Positions 14,632 to 29,578 of a stretch of DNA of 64,000 nucleotides are shown here, in pieces (positions within the stretch are counted from its first letter, which is position 1; each line of letters begins with the position of its first letter). The position numbers and the translations under genes are program-made. Source of the stretch: Lingula anatina (lineage: Eukaryota > Brachiopoda > Lingulata > Lingulida > Lingulidae); contig NW_019773737.1 of NCBI RefSeq assembly GCF_001039355.2, forward strand, positions 188,397 through 252,396, in the 5' to 3' direction. The notes below the pieces were generated by a model that searched no databases, had not been told where the DNA came from, and saw only the letters and a program-made list of their open reading frames with translations.

Positions 14632-14670
<39 letters not shown>
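14632..14670. repeat. (GT)n microsatellite, copy B
   Basis: Pure GT array. Its counterpart in copy C at 17826-17878 differs in length and contains GCGC interruptions. Confidence 0.9.
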
Positions 14671-14675
<5 letters not shown>

Positions 14676-14939
14676 GCGTGTGCAGGTGATTAGGGGCTAC
14701 GGCACACACAGAGAAACAAAATCCTAAATACAAATGTATCAAATCCTTTATGATCCCGATCCAGCAGTGCACAAGTCGGACACATTAAGCACCGTCACTG
14801 GAAACCTCACCGTTCTGCTGGTGCTTTCTCCTTTCCACCCACATGTGCTAGACATATTGATTCGTTGGGTGGATTAATTAATCGGATAGACAGCTCTACT
14901 TTCTGAAGTAAGAGACGGGCCGAAAGCGACGCAATAAAA

Positions 14940-14940
<1 letters not shown>

Positions 14941-14990
<50 letters not shown>

Positions 14991-15009
14991 ACACACACAC
15001 ACACACACA

Positions 15010-15047
<38 letters not shown>

Positions 15048-15049
15048 AC
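14941..15049. repeat. Compound (CT)n(CA)n microsatellite, copy B
   Basis: Alternating CT and CA blocks ending at the N join at 15050. Confidence 0.9.
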
Positions 15050-16990
15050 NACAAACAGATCGAAAGGTTTTAGTTATTGATGAGTTGATTAAATTAAAGA
15101 CGGTTGTATGTGAACTTTTCGGGTCCGCAAGTATCAGTATTCAGTGTGAACTTTTTTTAGTATCCAAGTCGAAAGAGGAAGTTATTTGAATTTTTCTGAG
15201 GGGTATACGGGGAGGATAAATGGCAAATAGTCCTCCATATTTCCGCTAAACACCAAATCTAACTCCTCCCCATTACTTGCTCCCAGGCACTCACAAGCAA
15301 TCGCAATCACGTTTTTCCTTTTCTTTTCAAATTTCAAATTCAGCGTCCTTCATGGATATTAATCTCTGTTTGTAACTTTAATAAAACTTCGAAAATCTGA
15401 TTCCTTTTTGTGATGTATTTTTTTTTCAGAACTCGCGTTTATATTTAAGCAGAATTGTTTTAACATGGCAAATTTACAGCATGTGACATTATTAGTCACA
15501 CACTTCACTTTATTCTAATACAAATACTTCGTTCCCTAATTTCTTTAATTCCAATCTCTAATTTACAGCGCCTTCTACATGACCCTCAGTCCTGTAACAC
15601 TGAAGTGTCATCCAACCAAGACCTCATACGAGAATAAACCTCTTATTCTGCAGTCTCATCTGATTAAACCCATCAATAATCGCTTTAAATGGACTTTTAT
15701 GACTAACCCGTACAAAATTGACATGGACTTGGAAAGAATTGTTTGAACTTGTGCGGGCTGCATGCCCCAGAGAATGAAAAGGAGTAATCGGATGTCTTAT
15801 TATTACTGTATAATATCTTGATCTCTGGAGAGAAGCAGCCTGGAGTTCAATGTAATTATTCTAACAATGTGTCGCTTCTTGTGACAGACGTGTACTTTCC
15901 ATTTGGGTCTTGGGAGGTGTACTTTAACTTACTTCTCCTAGCGGCCTTTCTAAAATGTGGCCCTTCCCCGCTTTTTCTTCCGTTTCAACTCTATATGCAG
16001 TATGAGAAATACGCTAACCATAATGGTTTAAAGAGGTTTACAAACGTGAACTTTGCTAAACAGAATTTTCACATTTGTCAAACAATATTCTCAGCGCATC
16101 TAAATGTAACATGCGAATAACTGTCTGACTTTTGATAAAAATCACAAGGACGAATTCCAACAAGGATGCAGAATCTGACAGAACAGGCAAGGAACGAAAG
16201 TTACAATTATACGCACGTGTAACTTCATGTTCATCAATTTAGTACGAACTAAAACAAGAAATCCCACTTAAGGGGGTGTTGCCCAAAAACATAAAGTACA
16301 CACGTTGTGACGTAACAGCTCTAATGCTGTTATAAAATAATGATTGGCATTAATACTTTTTAATTTAGAATATGCTCTTTTTTTTTCTTTACGTGCACAG
16401 ATCTGCATGTACTAGGTGCTGTGTGAGAGACCACCCAACATTTCTTCCTCTAGATATATATCTTTTCCAATTCCTGTGACGTACTCTCCGCAAATGTCTG
16501 TCCATAGCAGATTCAAATCCACAAATAGTAGTACTGAGAAAAATGAGAAAAAACAAATCCAACAAATAGTAGTACTGAGAAAAATGAACACTGACAGAGT
16601 ATGCAATTATTGTGTCTGTTTGTTGAATCTGTAGTCTCCTTTCGTTCGCGCATGCGTATTATGCAGCGATAACATCTGCCCATTGTTTTATTGAGAATGT
16701 TCTTAAATATTGTCACAAATTACCCCTATACGTATGAAATAACACTCAAACTAACGCAGGACAAGAAAGCTACAGGTTAGTGGTACTGTGGGGGACGGGA
16801 AGGGACAGAGGAGGGGGGGGCAACGTGCACAAGCCCCTCCCAAGATTTTGAGGTACTTGAGTTCATCACTCTCCCCCTGTTCTACATGTAGATTTTCCAC
16901 GAAGAAGAAGAAAAAAAACAGCATGGCGAACAAAATGAGACAAAAACCAAGTAAATTTTCCATCCTTGTGCCCTATATGTTGCAATATAC

Positions 16991-17158
16991 AGGGGTGGAT
17001 TGAGGCCATCTTCTGGGTCTTCTGGATGACGGTCAGATTTTCGCGTTTACATTGACGGGTATCTAATTTTTTTCTGTTGGAAGACAGTCACAAATGGAAG
17101 ATGGATCAACAAACATAATTTGGAAGACTGACAGAAAATAGCTCTGGAACCGACCCTG
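16991..17158. mobile_element. hAT-like MITE (same insertion, in copy C)
   Basis: Counterpart of 13816-13984 at the equivalent position in copy C. The left end CAGGGGTGGATTGAGG and the right end GGAACCGACCCTG have drifted further. It is shared by both copies, so the insertion predates the split of the two versions. Confidence 0.55.
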
Positions 17159-17822
17159 ATGTGCACAGGGAATTTCCCAATTCAAGAGATCTAAGATAAT
17201 AGGACAGCGCATCCTGCGAAATTATTAAACATGAAAAAGGTGTTTCCTATCTAAATATGCCTGAAGTAGCAGTACATTTGCAAACCAAAACACTCAGAAA
17301 ACAATTTTTAAGTTTTGGTGTTGGAACTTTGGCCTCTTATTTTTTTTAAACCATCTAAGATTATAGCCCCTCATAAAAGTGTAATGTTGTATTTTTCCAT
17401 TTTCATTTACTGTCCTGATAACTCAGCCATATCATAATCTGCTGCGCAAATACCCCAATGTTAACAATGAACAATACATTACGATGATTGGATGGTCCGT
17501 ATAGATGGTCCGTGTGTACAATTCATTACTGGGATGGACTCCTTCGGGACACTGCATCTGCAGCAATAACCACTCCCAGATACCATTATTATTACAAAAA
17601 ATATTTGGATTCACTTCTAATATCTTATCACATACACTAAGAACCGCTCCCTTTTTTATATTTCATACATGCTTAAGTGGGGGAAAGCATAAAAAAAGGT
17701 TTAGTTGGCGGCAACATTTAAACTTATTAGTTAAGATACATATACATGTATCGAATAATCAAATAACATTTCGCCCGGGATTACATAATTCAGATCACAT
17801 AGTACGCCAGTAATCTGACTAG

Positions 17823-17825
<3 letters not shown>

Positions 17826-17858
<33 letters not shown>

Positions 17859-17878
17859 TGTGTGTTTGCGCGTGTGCG
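17826..17878. repeat. (GT)n microsatellite, copy C
   Basis: Counterpart of 14632-14670, with GTGCGCGTGTG interruptions. Confidence 0.9.
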
Positions 17879-18138
17879 GGTGATTAGGGGCTACGGCACA
17901 CACACACAGAAACAAAATCCTAAATACAAATGTATCAAATCCTTTATGATCCCGATCCAGCAGTACACAAGTCGGACACATTAAGCACCGTCACTGGAAA
18001 CCTCACCGTTCTGCTGGTGCTTTCTCCTTTCCACCCACATGTGCTAGACATATTGATTCGTTGGGTGGATTAATTAATCGGATAGTCAGCTCTACTTTCT
18101 GAAGTAAGAGACGGGATGAAAGCGACGCAATAAAACTC

Positions 18139-18245
<107 letters not shown>

Positions 18246-18714
18246 NNNNNNNNNNNNNNNNNNNNNNNNNNNNNNNNNNNNNNNNNNNNNNNNNNNNNNN
18301 NNNNNNNNNNNNNNNNNNNNNNNNNNNNNNNNNNNNNNNNNNNNNNNNNNNNNNNNNNNNNNNNNNNNNNNNNNNNNNNNNNNNNNNNNNNNNNNNNNNN
18401 NNNNNNNNNNNNNNNNNNNNNNNNNNNNNNNNNNNNNNNNNNNNNNNNNNNNNNNNNNNNNNNNNNNNNNNNNNNNNNNNNNNNNNNNNNNNNNNNNNNN
18501 NNNNNNNNNNNNNNNNNNNNNNNNNNNNNNNNNNNNNNNNNNNNNNNNNNNNNNNNNNNNNNNNNNNNNNNNNNNNNNNNNNNNNNNNNNNNNNNNNNNN
18601 NNNNNNNNNNNNNNNNNNNNNNNNNNNNNNNNNNNNNNNNNNNNNNNNNNNNNNNNNNNNNNNNNNNNNNNNNNNNNNNNNNNNNNNNNNNNNNNNNNNN
18701 NNNNNNNNNNNNNN
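18246..18714. other. Assembly gap (469 N)
   Basis: A run of N, flanked on both sides by compound CT/CA microsatellites, which probably caused the assembly break. Single N characters at 11833 and 15050 mark two more joins. Confidence 0.99.
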
Positions 18715-18715
18715 A

Positions 18716-20885
<2,170 letters not shown>

Positions 20886-21141
20886 GACTGGGTTCCCATG
20901 CCTAGATCGATCTAACAGGATAGGTCCATCTCCAAGGGGTTTCTCGCTAAATTACTTTCGGCTTCAGCGGCGTAGAGGTCTGTCACGCCTACTGAAGCTG
21001 CTAAACGATAATTAATTACCCCCTAGCAGCTTCAGTAGGAGAGACAGATATCTAAGCCGCTTAAGTTGATTGCAATGAGCGAGAATCTCATTGGAGATAG
21101 ATCGATCCACAGTTAGAACCATAGGGTCTGGGAATGATCCC
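20886..21141. mobile_element. Palindromic MITE, type 1 (256 bp)
   Basis: The left arm GACTGGGTTCCCATGCCTAG pairs imperfectly with a right arm ending GGTCTGGGAATGATCCC. The central arms share GCTTCAGTAGG and its complement. TTT lies on both sides. It is older than the type 2 copies, judging by arm mismatches. Confidence 0.75.
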
Positions 21142-21835
21142 TTTGGTACGGGTGTTTTAACATAAAAATTAAAATAGTCATGTTTGCAAGATGCTCATGA
21201 ACGAAACGTGAGCGAGTAATGGGTAAGATGGTAAGGTTCAACTAGAATAAAGAAAAATATAAGATAAAAGAAAGAAAATAAGGAAATTTTGTTCTAATGA
21301 TACAGAGAAAAAAAAAGGATCGAATTTACAACTTAAAGACCTGCATGTACAAACAACAAGAAAAAAACCCGTAAACCTTGGCTAGCGTCCATTACGCGTG
21401 ATTACATTAACGCCTGAATATAATCAATGACATCGCAAAAGAGACGCATACCGTTTATTTTCAGCTTGTTTTGTTACCAATAATGAGCTTTTGAAGCGTG
21501 ATGCTTTATTCTTCTATAATTAAGAATGTAATGAATGCATGATGCGAATTTGGACTTTCGAGAATTAGAACTTTGTTTACGACAATTCAATGATTACAGC
21601 GTTAATGTAAGAAAAGACAATTACATTATTTATTGATATTGATAAACAAAGGGAAATAATAAGATAGAAATGATTAATGAGAATAAGTTAAATGGATAAT
21701 ATTGCAAAACATGCATATAATGATCAAATAAGTTGTCATGGCGCATAACGTATCAAAATTATTTTCCAGTTAATTTAACCGCGCTATGACAGTGATTGAC
21801 GTTGAACATTCAGTGCATTCTCTTTGTTTTTCTTC

Positions 21836-21836
<1 letters not shown>

Positions 21837-21890
<54 letters not shown>

Positions 21891-21891
21891 T
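21837..21891. repeat. (TTTA)n microsatellite
   Basis: About 13 perfect TTTA units. Confidence 0.95.
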
Positions 21892-23878
21892 CTTTACCAG
21901 TATGTCTGGGTTATATGTAATGCCACGGAATTAATGGTGTTAAGCATCACTGTGACGCAAACACCTGTTTTTTTTTCAGTGCCTTATTGCATCTCAAATC
22001 TCCAAAACGTATTTTGCTAATCCACTTAAATAACGTTAAATCTAGTTCCTTTGTCTTGCATTAACTGATGTTAACATAAAAAAATCCAATTGTTTTATAT
22101 GCACCCATGTTTAAAAAAAGGAGTAAATTGCCAGAAAAAATAAAGCCTTTGGCAAATCGGATTAAAAAGACATCCATTAAAGTTGTATGATAATCTAGAT
22201 CAAGTAATATCTTAAATCGTGTCTGATGATTCAACATTAGACATTAAGCCACTTTTCCTGCTTGCAAATTAGCGTTGAATGAAATAATTGAAAAAATTAT
22301 CATGTATCATTCTAAGATTTAATTTTCATAAATGTCCTGTTTTTCCGGTTGACGCCATAACACAGCGGCGGAGTGTAAACATTATTCAACTCCCGATCAC
22401 AAATAATTAATTACCGATATGTAAGGAAAACGTGCTGGAACAGGATTCATTAACAACTTGTTCAGCTTTAGGACCAAGGGCTGATAAATTATATTTGCTT
22501 TCAGAAGGTCGTTGGAAATTGAACGATATCATAATACAATTTGGATATGAAGATCAGTTTGCTCGGCGGAATTAGTCGTTCCAAGAAGACGGTATTTTCA
22601 GTTTCAACTTAAGCTCAGTAACTAGGGACAGTTAGAAATACAATCATTGTGATACAACTATAAGTGATTTCCAAAAACGAGTGCGACAAAGCATTCCGCT
22701 GAAATTCCAATGAGATTAAAGGTTAACTGTTTCAGATGAAGACTTTAAAATTACACATAAATATGAAAATGATCAGTCCAAATAAATCTAGACGGTCTAC
22801 TAGTTTATAAGATGTGACTAATAGAAGTCATGTAAGAATGACGCACACTGAAGTCTTAGCAAACGGTGATAGTTAGAATTAAAGCACCTGAGATCGAACG
22901 ATAGACAATTACTGAACAGGTACCTGCCTCGCCGTGACGTTAGATGGTTTTAAGTAGAGAGGATTTACTTTATCATCTATAATACACCACGTTCACCTCA
23001 GCAATCATTGACAATGATGCCCACCTCAACACCTGGTGTAAAAACGATCTATTCACCGAAAAAAGTCAACCCAAAGGCGATGCTCATCACGATATAATGG
23101 ACTTGTTTACAGAGTCAATCAAAATGATATTGGTCCTGCGCGTACCACAATGGGTATTTATTATTATGATATCGTTCAATTTACACGCGGTCAGATAGCG
23201 TAAAGAAATATTTTAAAGGTGGCATTATTTGGTATTCACACCACATTGAAACAACAATGTAGAAGATTAACAGACAGATAATACATGTGGGTGTTATATT
23301 ACATATTGCAAAACCGATACTACACGGCTTAAATATTGATGTAACCTCAAGCGTTTCCGTCCAATTTAAAACGCGTGCGAACACGCCCCGCGGTTGCTGT
23401 ATCTTTCATGCACAAGTTACACGCATCAGGGATGAATTTCAGACCACGAAATGGTCACCATACTACATTGTTTGATCACATAACCCTCAGCAATTACTGA
23501 AGGGGTTCCAGAATAACGCCTTTTTGGGTAGTTCCAGTTTTAGAGATATATGGCCGAAAAAGGGTATCCGTTGGGCAACGATCATGGAAGGGCAGTAACC
23601 TCATCTTGTCTTGTTTATAACTTCATAGACAGAATGTTTCTGATCTTCACCAATCTGAAATATTCACCTCCAATAATGCGTAGCATCTTCTCTTGGCCAA
23701 TACAGGATTATGTAAACTACTGTCATGGTAGGGTGGGGGGGGGGTGTGAAAAGATAAACATTGCCTTATTTCATTCGATAGATATAAACTAGTAGACAAA
23801 GGCAGTATTACTGTGATATATGCATCGATGGAGCGATTGATTTGGTTTTTGCCTTGTTTCACACGTTATACTGTTCTT

Positions 23879-23911
23879 GAGGATGAGCAGGTAGAGGATG
23901 AGCAGGTAGAG
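23879..23911. repeat. 15-bp tandem duplication
   Basis: GAGGATGAGCAGGTA occurs twice in a row. Confidence 0.8.
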
Positions 23912-24466
23912 AGGATAATCAAATTGCCCACTGTGGCCTGTCCCGGTGTAACGTGACAGAGAGTCCCCGCCCCATGTTAGAGAGTCCGCTTCCCATTCAT
24001 TTGTACAGGGGAGCCTAGATTTTAACCCACTTAGGTCAGGCTAACCCTAACCATTAAAACTAAACGTAGGACGGACTATCTGTTTCACGGTCCCTTAGTT
24101 TTGTTAAACCGTTCCACCATTGACTATGATGTACTTTTGCTGGCACTCAGTTATACTGGTTATACTATGTACTTACGAACACATGCCCGTATATCAACTC
24201 ATATTGCCAATAAACCTTACGGCATAATCTGGGACGTACGTTTTATTAGTTTTTACCATAAACTGCACGGCATAACAACGTTAACATAAAACATGCTGTA
24301 TGGCCGCCGTTCATCACGCCGTATTTTGGGTATGAAGTTATGATCACTTCACTGTACTGGTTTGATGAGTCGGAGTGATTCTGGGTGTAATAAAACATGT
24401 ACGACACGGAAAAGTCATAACTGTCTGCTTGCACTTGACTTGGTTAATTCCATTGATGTGGTGGGA

Positions 24467-24468
<2 letters not shown>

Positions 24469-24519
<51 letters not shown>

Positions 24520-24664
24520 GAGTTTTCTAAAAGAGATGCGGGTTTTTTTAAAAAAGAGAGAAAATTATTTTCAGAGAGAGTTAAGTTTTTTAAGAGATGC
24601 GATACTCTAAAAAAGATAAGAGAGATAATTATTTCTAAGAGAGAGAGAGAGAGAGAGAGAGAAA
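24469..24664. repeat. (GA)n array with an internal duplicated 62-64 bp unit
   Basis: Pure GA to about 24518, then GAGTTGAGTTTTCTAAAAG and GAGTTAAGTTTTTTAAGAG, each followed by GATGCG and A-rich/GAGAG stretches. The array closes with GA from about 24640. Confidence 0.8.
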
Positions 24665-25719
24665 GCAGAACACAAAGGGATGTTACAGCCCCACCAACAG
24701 ACGTATAATCCTAGTTTTGCATGAATATCCATTACCCACTGTCTGTTTTCCACGAACCATATTTGAACATAACAGCCAAACCTCATTTTAGAAAAGCTTA
24801 TCGCTGATCAGTGCATTCAAACGGCCCACCTAATGACAATAGGTTTATCCCTGATCAATCACTATTCATTTCATAAGCCATAAGTATTGACAGGAACAGC
24901 GATGCATTAACGGGTTGGATGCAGTTTCAAGAGCTTGATCGATCTCATGGCGTATCATCTTCTCAATTTGAAAATGAAGGAACAGAGCGTCGGTTCAGTT
25001 TATGTAGTACATGTGTCAATTTCGAGTACTATGTGTTTTGAATCGAGGCGTATCATACGTTTTATCTTGTAATATTATGTACGTTAAAGGAAGCGCATGC
25101 CTTGGCAAAAAGGTGTGACCAGACACCGGACAAACGTTAACACGTATGCATATAAACAGAAATAGAAAGAAACAACAACTTTGGTTGTAGCTGGAAGGAA
25201 GTGGGTTGCGGTGCATGCCCAGTAAATGTAAGACAACCAATTAAGCATCTAAACCAGTGTACTTGTAGTCAATTGATTATATGGCGTGGACTGAAAACAT
25301 TATGTCACACCACTGCACGTTTCTATTCATCAAACGACTTCCCAAAGGAATCGGATTTTACCGGCTCCCAAATTAAACGAATATTTTTCAAATAGGTCAA
25401 TTGTCTTACGCCAGATTATCCCGGCAGCAGTACCGCTGGTGCCTTTTGCAGTGCGTCACAAACAGTGTGTGTCGGGTGTTTTTTTTTTTTTTTTTTTTTG
25501 GGGGGGGGAGAGGGGAGAAACTACTTGTAGACAGGGACCGTTTAAAAAGAGGAGTTATTATCAGTTTCAACCACTTTACGTTATTTGAACCACTTTGACT
25601 TCAACATGTCTTGCAACATTATGATACACACTACATCGTGTGCGGATTGACTTTGCCAAGTCTGAATAAGTTTCTGTAGAGGCACTTTTCTTTAATGTAA
25701 CTCCACTATGTTGATTTAG

Positions 25720-25998
25720 AAGTACATTCGGACTATTGATAGTGTTGAGGTTTTTAAAAAAGACTTAAAAACATTCTTATTTGAACAGTATTGTAATTAA
25801 TATTTTCTCATTTTATCAGAAAAAAGTTTTATTGTTCAGACCATTACTATTTTAACCAGCTTTAATTATTTTAATTGTTTTTTACCTTAGCTTTTATTAT
25901 CTATATAATTAGTTGTAATCATAATAATTTTATCTGTAAACAGCACTGAGACGGTAGTGTAGTGCGGTTTTAAGAAATAAATATTATTACTATTAATA
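25720..25998 (+). mobile_element. 5'-truncated non-LTR retrotransposon (LINE) 3' end
   Basis: A short open stretch ends SVEVFKKDLKTFLFEQYCN followed by a stop. This matches the C-terminus typical of CR1/L2/Crack-type LINE reverse transcriptase proteins (FKxxLKTFLF). After it come an AT-rich 3' UTR, the motif GTGTAGTGCGGTTTTAAGAA, and an AAATATTATTACTATTA tail like the ATT-repeat ends of such elements. An in-frame stop at 25717 shows the copy is decayed upstream. It is a dead fragment. Confidence 0.7.
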
Positions 25999-28873
25999 CA
26001 TGTAATTATTTCATTGATAATTGTGACGTTGCGTTTAACGTGAGATGACATCAGTTTCTGCGCATGCGTGTTGTGACTTTCGGTGCCCTATCACAAATGA
26101 TATTCAGTGCATGAAAAATTAGTGATGGCACCCTTAACGCTAAATATTCAATGGAATGAGCTGAACTTTTAAAACACAGCAAAGTATTTGTGCACGTAGT
26201 ATAAAATATTAACCGATGTATATCAATATCGTGCCGCGGCACTTTGCAAAATATTATAAAAACATATACATATAAAAAAATCGGGTGAAATTTTGCGAAA
26301 ACTCAACTAAGAGCTGCATCTAGTGTTATTATTGCAAGATTTACACATTTTTTTTTCTTTCCCCAGAACCTGTGCTTTAGTCTTAAGGCAAGTAAAGATT
26401 GGTGTGACCAAAATAAATCCACGGAGTTTTCTTTTAGTTCTAAACATTGCACAGAAGTAAAATTCCTTGAAACGGTCCCTTTCAGAAAGTGCACCGTGAC
26501 CTGTGGATCTAATGTCTCCTGCCAGAAATTGAGGTCAAACTTGCGTAATGAAGCAATTAAGATTAAAGTATACATTAATATTGATAAATGCCATATGCAC
26601 TCTGATATCGTATTTCATCACTTGATTTCGACGTTCAATGCTCTACGAGTCCGAAGCGTTCATCCAAAGCGCATATGTCACATAACGATAGGAATGAATA
26701 TATGCCTTTCACATAAGATGGGATATATGCCAAATGAAGTCTTTATTAATCGTTCGGTTCGTGGTGCAAGCTGGCAGTTTTGCACCAAAACTTATCGCAT
26801 GACATAACACATCCCATCTGACAAAGACTGGTTCATAACAATTCTCATCTTTATAAATTGATTTTTTAGCCTCTAATCTGCATTTCATAACTTGGTGGTT
26901 CATTTTTTCATGCATCTGCCTGCATCTTTCTCCATTTTAAATAGTCACACCAAGTATAAACAAGCGCTTTGAATAATAAGTAAATAAAGCAATTCTGAAG
27001 ATATTTATTAGTTTTGAAATGAAAATGATGTTTGGTGGTTATGGTCGCACAGCACGCGCATGGAGATTAACTAATTTTGACATGTTGTCCCCACGATTGC
27101 CGACTTGAAATAATCAGAAACATTTCCCAGACTTTTTTCATAAGGTTTATAATTAAGAGTCAAGGAGTAAGAAATGCTGTAAAAACGGAAAATATTCCCC
27201 AAAATGTTTAAATCATTTTAATATTGCCTGCGGCTCTAAGCAACTTCTTTGGTTCACGTAAAAAAAGACGATTTCAGAAAAGATTTCAAGAAAGCATTGG
27301 TGGCAATAGTTCGTAAAGCAGCTTGTCTTTAAGATGCATATTAAGCGTGTAGTCATGTCGTATAATTCCTACTAGAATGTCATTTAATTCCCAGAAGAAA
27401 TGCCAACATATCGTTTCAAAATAGTAGAACCAGAAGAAATACCATAGAAGTTCGTTTCAGTATCCCCTTTCGTTTCATATTCCGTTTCGCTGCATACTGG
27501 GAATCGGAGAAGTAGGTCAAAATTACGACCTGTTTTGAAGAAAGTACAGTTTAACCACTTTTTTCGGCTGCCATTTTGTATGTGGATTTTATTTGATTTG
27601 TTTAGTAGTATTTTCCATTGGCCACAGGGATTATTCAGCTGTACTCTAGCTAGTTACGTATCTTTAAGAGTCTTAAGATGTATTAGTAATAGGTACATCA
27701 AAATCTGTGTCACTGCTGGTTTGATATCATTAATATTAACATTTCTAATGTATAACTCTTATCAAAATATTATGTTCTATATGTCATTAAAGCGGTTCAG
27801 AGCGTGCAGTGTTAATAACTGATAGTGAAATAGCAATGATGGTATCATGACTGTGCGTTGTCACATTGTGGTTAAAACACCTCGTAGACATTGTCAACTG
27901 AGCATCACAGAAAATGGATTTAATCCGCCTGATAATCCGCCGGATAATCCGGTCGTGTGTTGAAGTTGGTTAGGAAAAACAGCTCCAACCTCGGAGGTAA
28001 TTGTATATGCAGTTGGCTATACAAACAATTTTCCATTTAAAACATTTGCAGAAAGCATGCTTAGAGTTTGTTTGCTTGTTTATTAATTTGTTTCTTTGTC
28101 CGTTTGCTTGTTTGATTGATTGCTTGTTTGTTTGTTTGTGCATTTATCTTGTATGGTGCACATGATTGCAGGGGAATTATTAGGGACTTTTGGATAAAAA
28201 ATTTAACCATTAAGACCCAAAGTACATGTGCAATGCTCATGGGTTGTTAGTGGGTTAAATACTTTAAAACCACCATAGTAAATGCCTCAGCCTCCTCTTT
28301 GCTCTTTACCTTATCTAAATCTAGTAGACCTCTACGCCATTTCACTGAATTTTGAATTTGTGTGAGCATTGACAGTGATTTTAATTTTAAAAACCCAACG
28401 TGTCATCAGTTCGATCTGTGCTATCTCCCGAAATGATTATGTGTTAATCTAGGTCTTTGACATTCCAGCCTAATTAACGTACCTGCCATTGATCATACTC
28501 TTATATTATAGCATGCGTGATCCATACTCGTAGTTACACAGTAAGTATGTCATTTTTTAGATTATAACTGATTATATCCAGGTAGCAGTTCAATATGAAC
28601 GACACGCGACCTACTGCATATTTCAGTTGTGAAACACACTTTTCAGATCTGTGAGCAACAGTTTGCTTGCGTGACCTTAATGTAGGTGACATGTTAAACT
28701 ATATAATCAAGTGAACTCATATTATAACCGGGACATATATACTTCATACATAGAGAAATTTTACATCGGTATGTTGTCTCTCATCTGGTTAAATGTTAGT
28801 ATGAACAAAACGTATACAGAAGACAATATAAATGAATGTGGCATAGTGAACACGTAATACACAAGACAACAAA
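25999..28873. other. Spacer, possibly part of the CNG gene's intron
   Basis: No cyclic-nucleotide-binding-domain codons were recognised on the minus strand here. Short frames look random. Confidence 0.5.
28067..28139. repeat. Imperfect (TTTG)/(TTGC) microsatellite
   Basis: Tetranucleotide-like TTTG, TTGC and TTGA units. Confidence 0.7.
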
Positions 28874-28896
28874 ACGTTCACTTCTTATCTTAATTT

Positions 28897-28970
<74 letters not shown>

Positions 28971-29000
28971 CTGACAAAATTAAGATAAGAAATGAACGTA
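28874..29000. mobile_element. Hairpin repeat with a (TA)n loop, possible MITE
   Basis: ACGTTCACTTCTTATCTTAA on the left is almost the exact complement of TTAAGATAAGAAATGAACGT on the right (about 22 of 23 positions). They bracket about 70 bp of pure TA. Arms and loop would form a long cruciform. Confidence 0.65.
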
Positions 29001-29235
29001 TAGATATATATATAATGCGTTGCACCCTTTAACTTAAATCACCAGTGGATCCAAGGTTTAGCTATGCGGGTAGGGGATTATAAATTGGCAAATATAAAAG
29101 CAGTAGATGAGGACGTTTTTACTATATAAATCAGTGCAAATGGGGCGGAAACGACCTGGTTTCCCCTCGTTCTGTTCATTAATCCGTTTTTCAAGGGGTT
29201 GAGAAACGGGAGAAAGGGGTCACTTTGGAGGCTAA

Positions 29236-29465
29236 AACCCTATCCCCATAGACACCATCGGTTTAGGTAGATCAATCCAACTTTGTGGAGAATCTTGCTG
29301 ATTGCAAACAGCTTAACTGATTAACTGATTTATTACCAGCTTCTCTGTATTCTACTCAGTTTCAAGAGGGGACTTGTCAACCACTTAAGCTGATTGCACT
29401 CAGCGAGAGTCCCCGCGCAGTTGGTTCGATCTATGAAAACCGATGGTGTCTATGGTAATGGGGCC
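29236..29465. mobile_element. Palindromic MITE, type 3 (230 bp), in presumed CNG intron
   Basis: The left end AACCCTATCCCCATAGACAC mirrors the right end (reverse complement GGCCCCATTACCATAGACAC), both followed by CATCGGTTT. The core carries GCTGATTGCA motifs in each arm. Flanks are TAA on the left and TTA on the right. Confidence 0.82.
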
Positions 29466-29578
29466 TTAGGACTACGAACGTGCTGGCCTTGTCCTTTTTT
29501 TTGGATCTGCCATTGCACCACCAATTACACATGAAACACATAAGATCACATCACCCATAATTTCACATAAAGACTTAC
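29466..29578 (-). other. Start of the intron downstream of the CNG pore exon
   Basis: Begins with GTAAGT on the minus strand directly after the S6 codons. A palindromic MITE lies in the same presumed intron at 29236-29465. The acceptor and the following C-linker exon were not located, so the intron is either long or the gene continues in sequence I could not recognise. Confidence 0.6.

Larger units (their letters stand above)
11834..15049 (+). repeat. Large duplicated segment, copy B (diverged)
   Basis: Starts right after the N at 11833 with GCAAACAGATCG, the same point at which copy C starts. It aligns to A over its first 1.85 kb with scattered substitutions and small indels; the offset drifts from about 1848 to 1859. 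The remainder (about 13.68-15.05 kb) aligns to 16.89-18.25 kb of copy C, including a hAT-like MITE and CT/CA microsatellites. It ends in (CA)n at a second single N (15050). The divergence of a few percent would suit an allele in a very heterozygous genome, but also a recent true duplication. Confidence 0.88.
21142..25719. other. Spacer, microsatellites only
   Basis: TTTA and GA arrays aside, I see no exon with convincing splice sites and no channel C-linker motif on the minus strand. Confidence 0.5.

Noticed and set aside
29472-29578. Extension of the channel frame past SAARKDFQ to a stop at 29472
   Set aside because: It follows a consensus donor at the usual end of S6 and has no similarity to the C-linker, so it is intron read-through.
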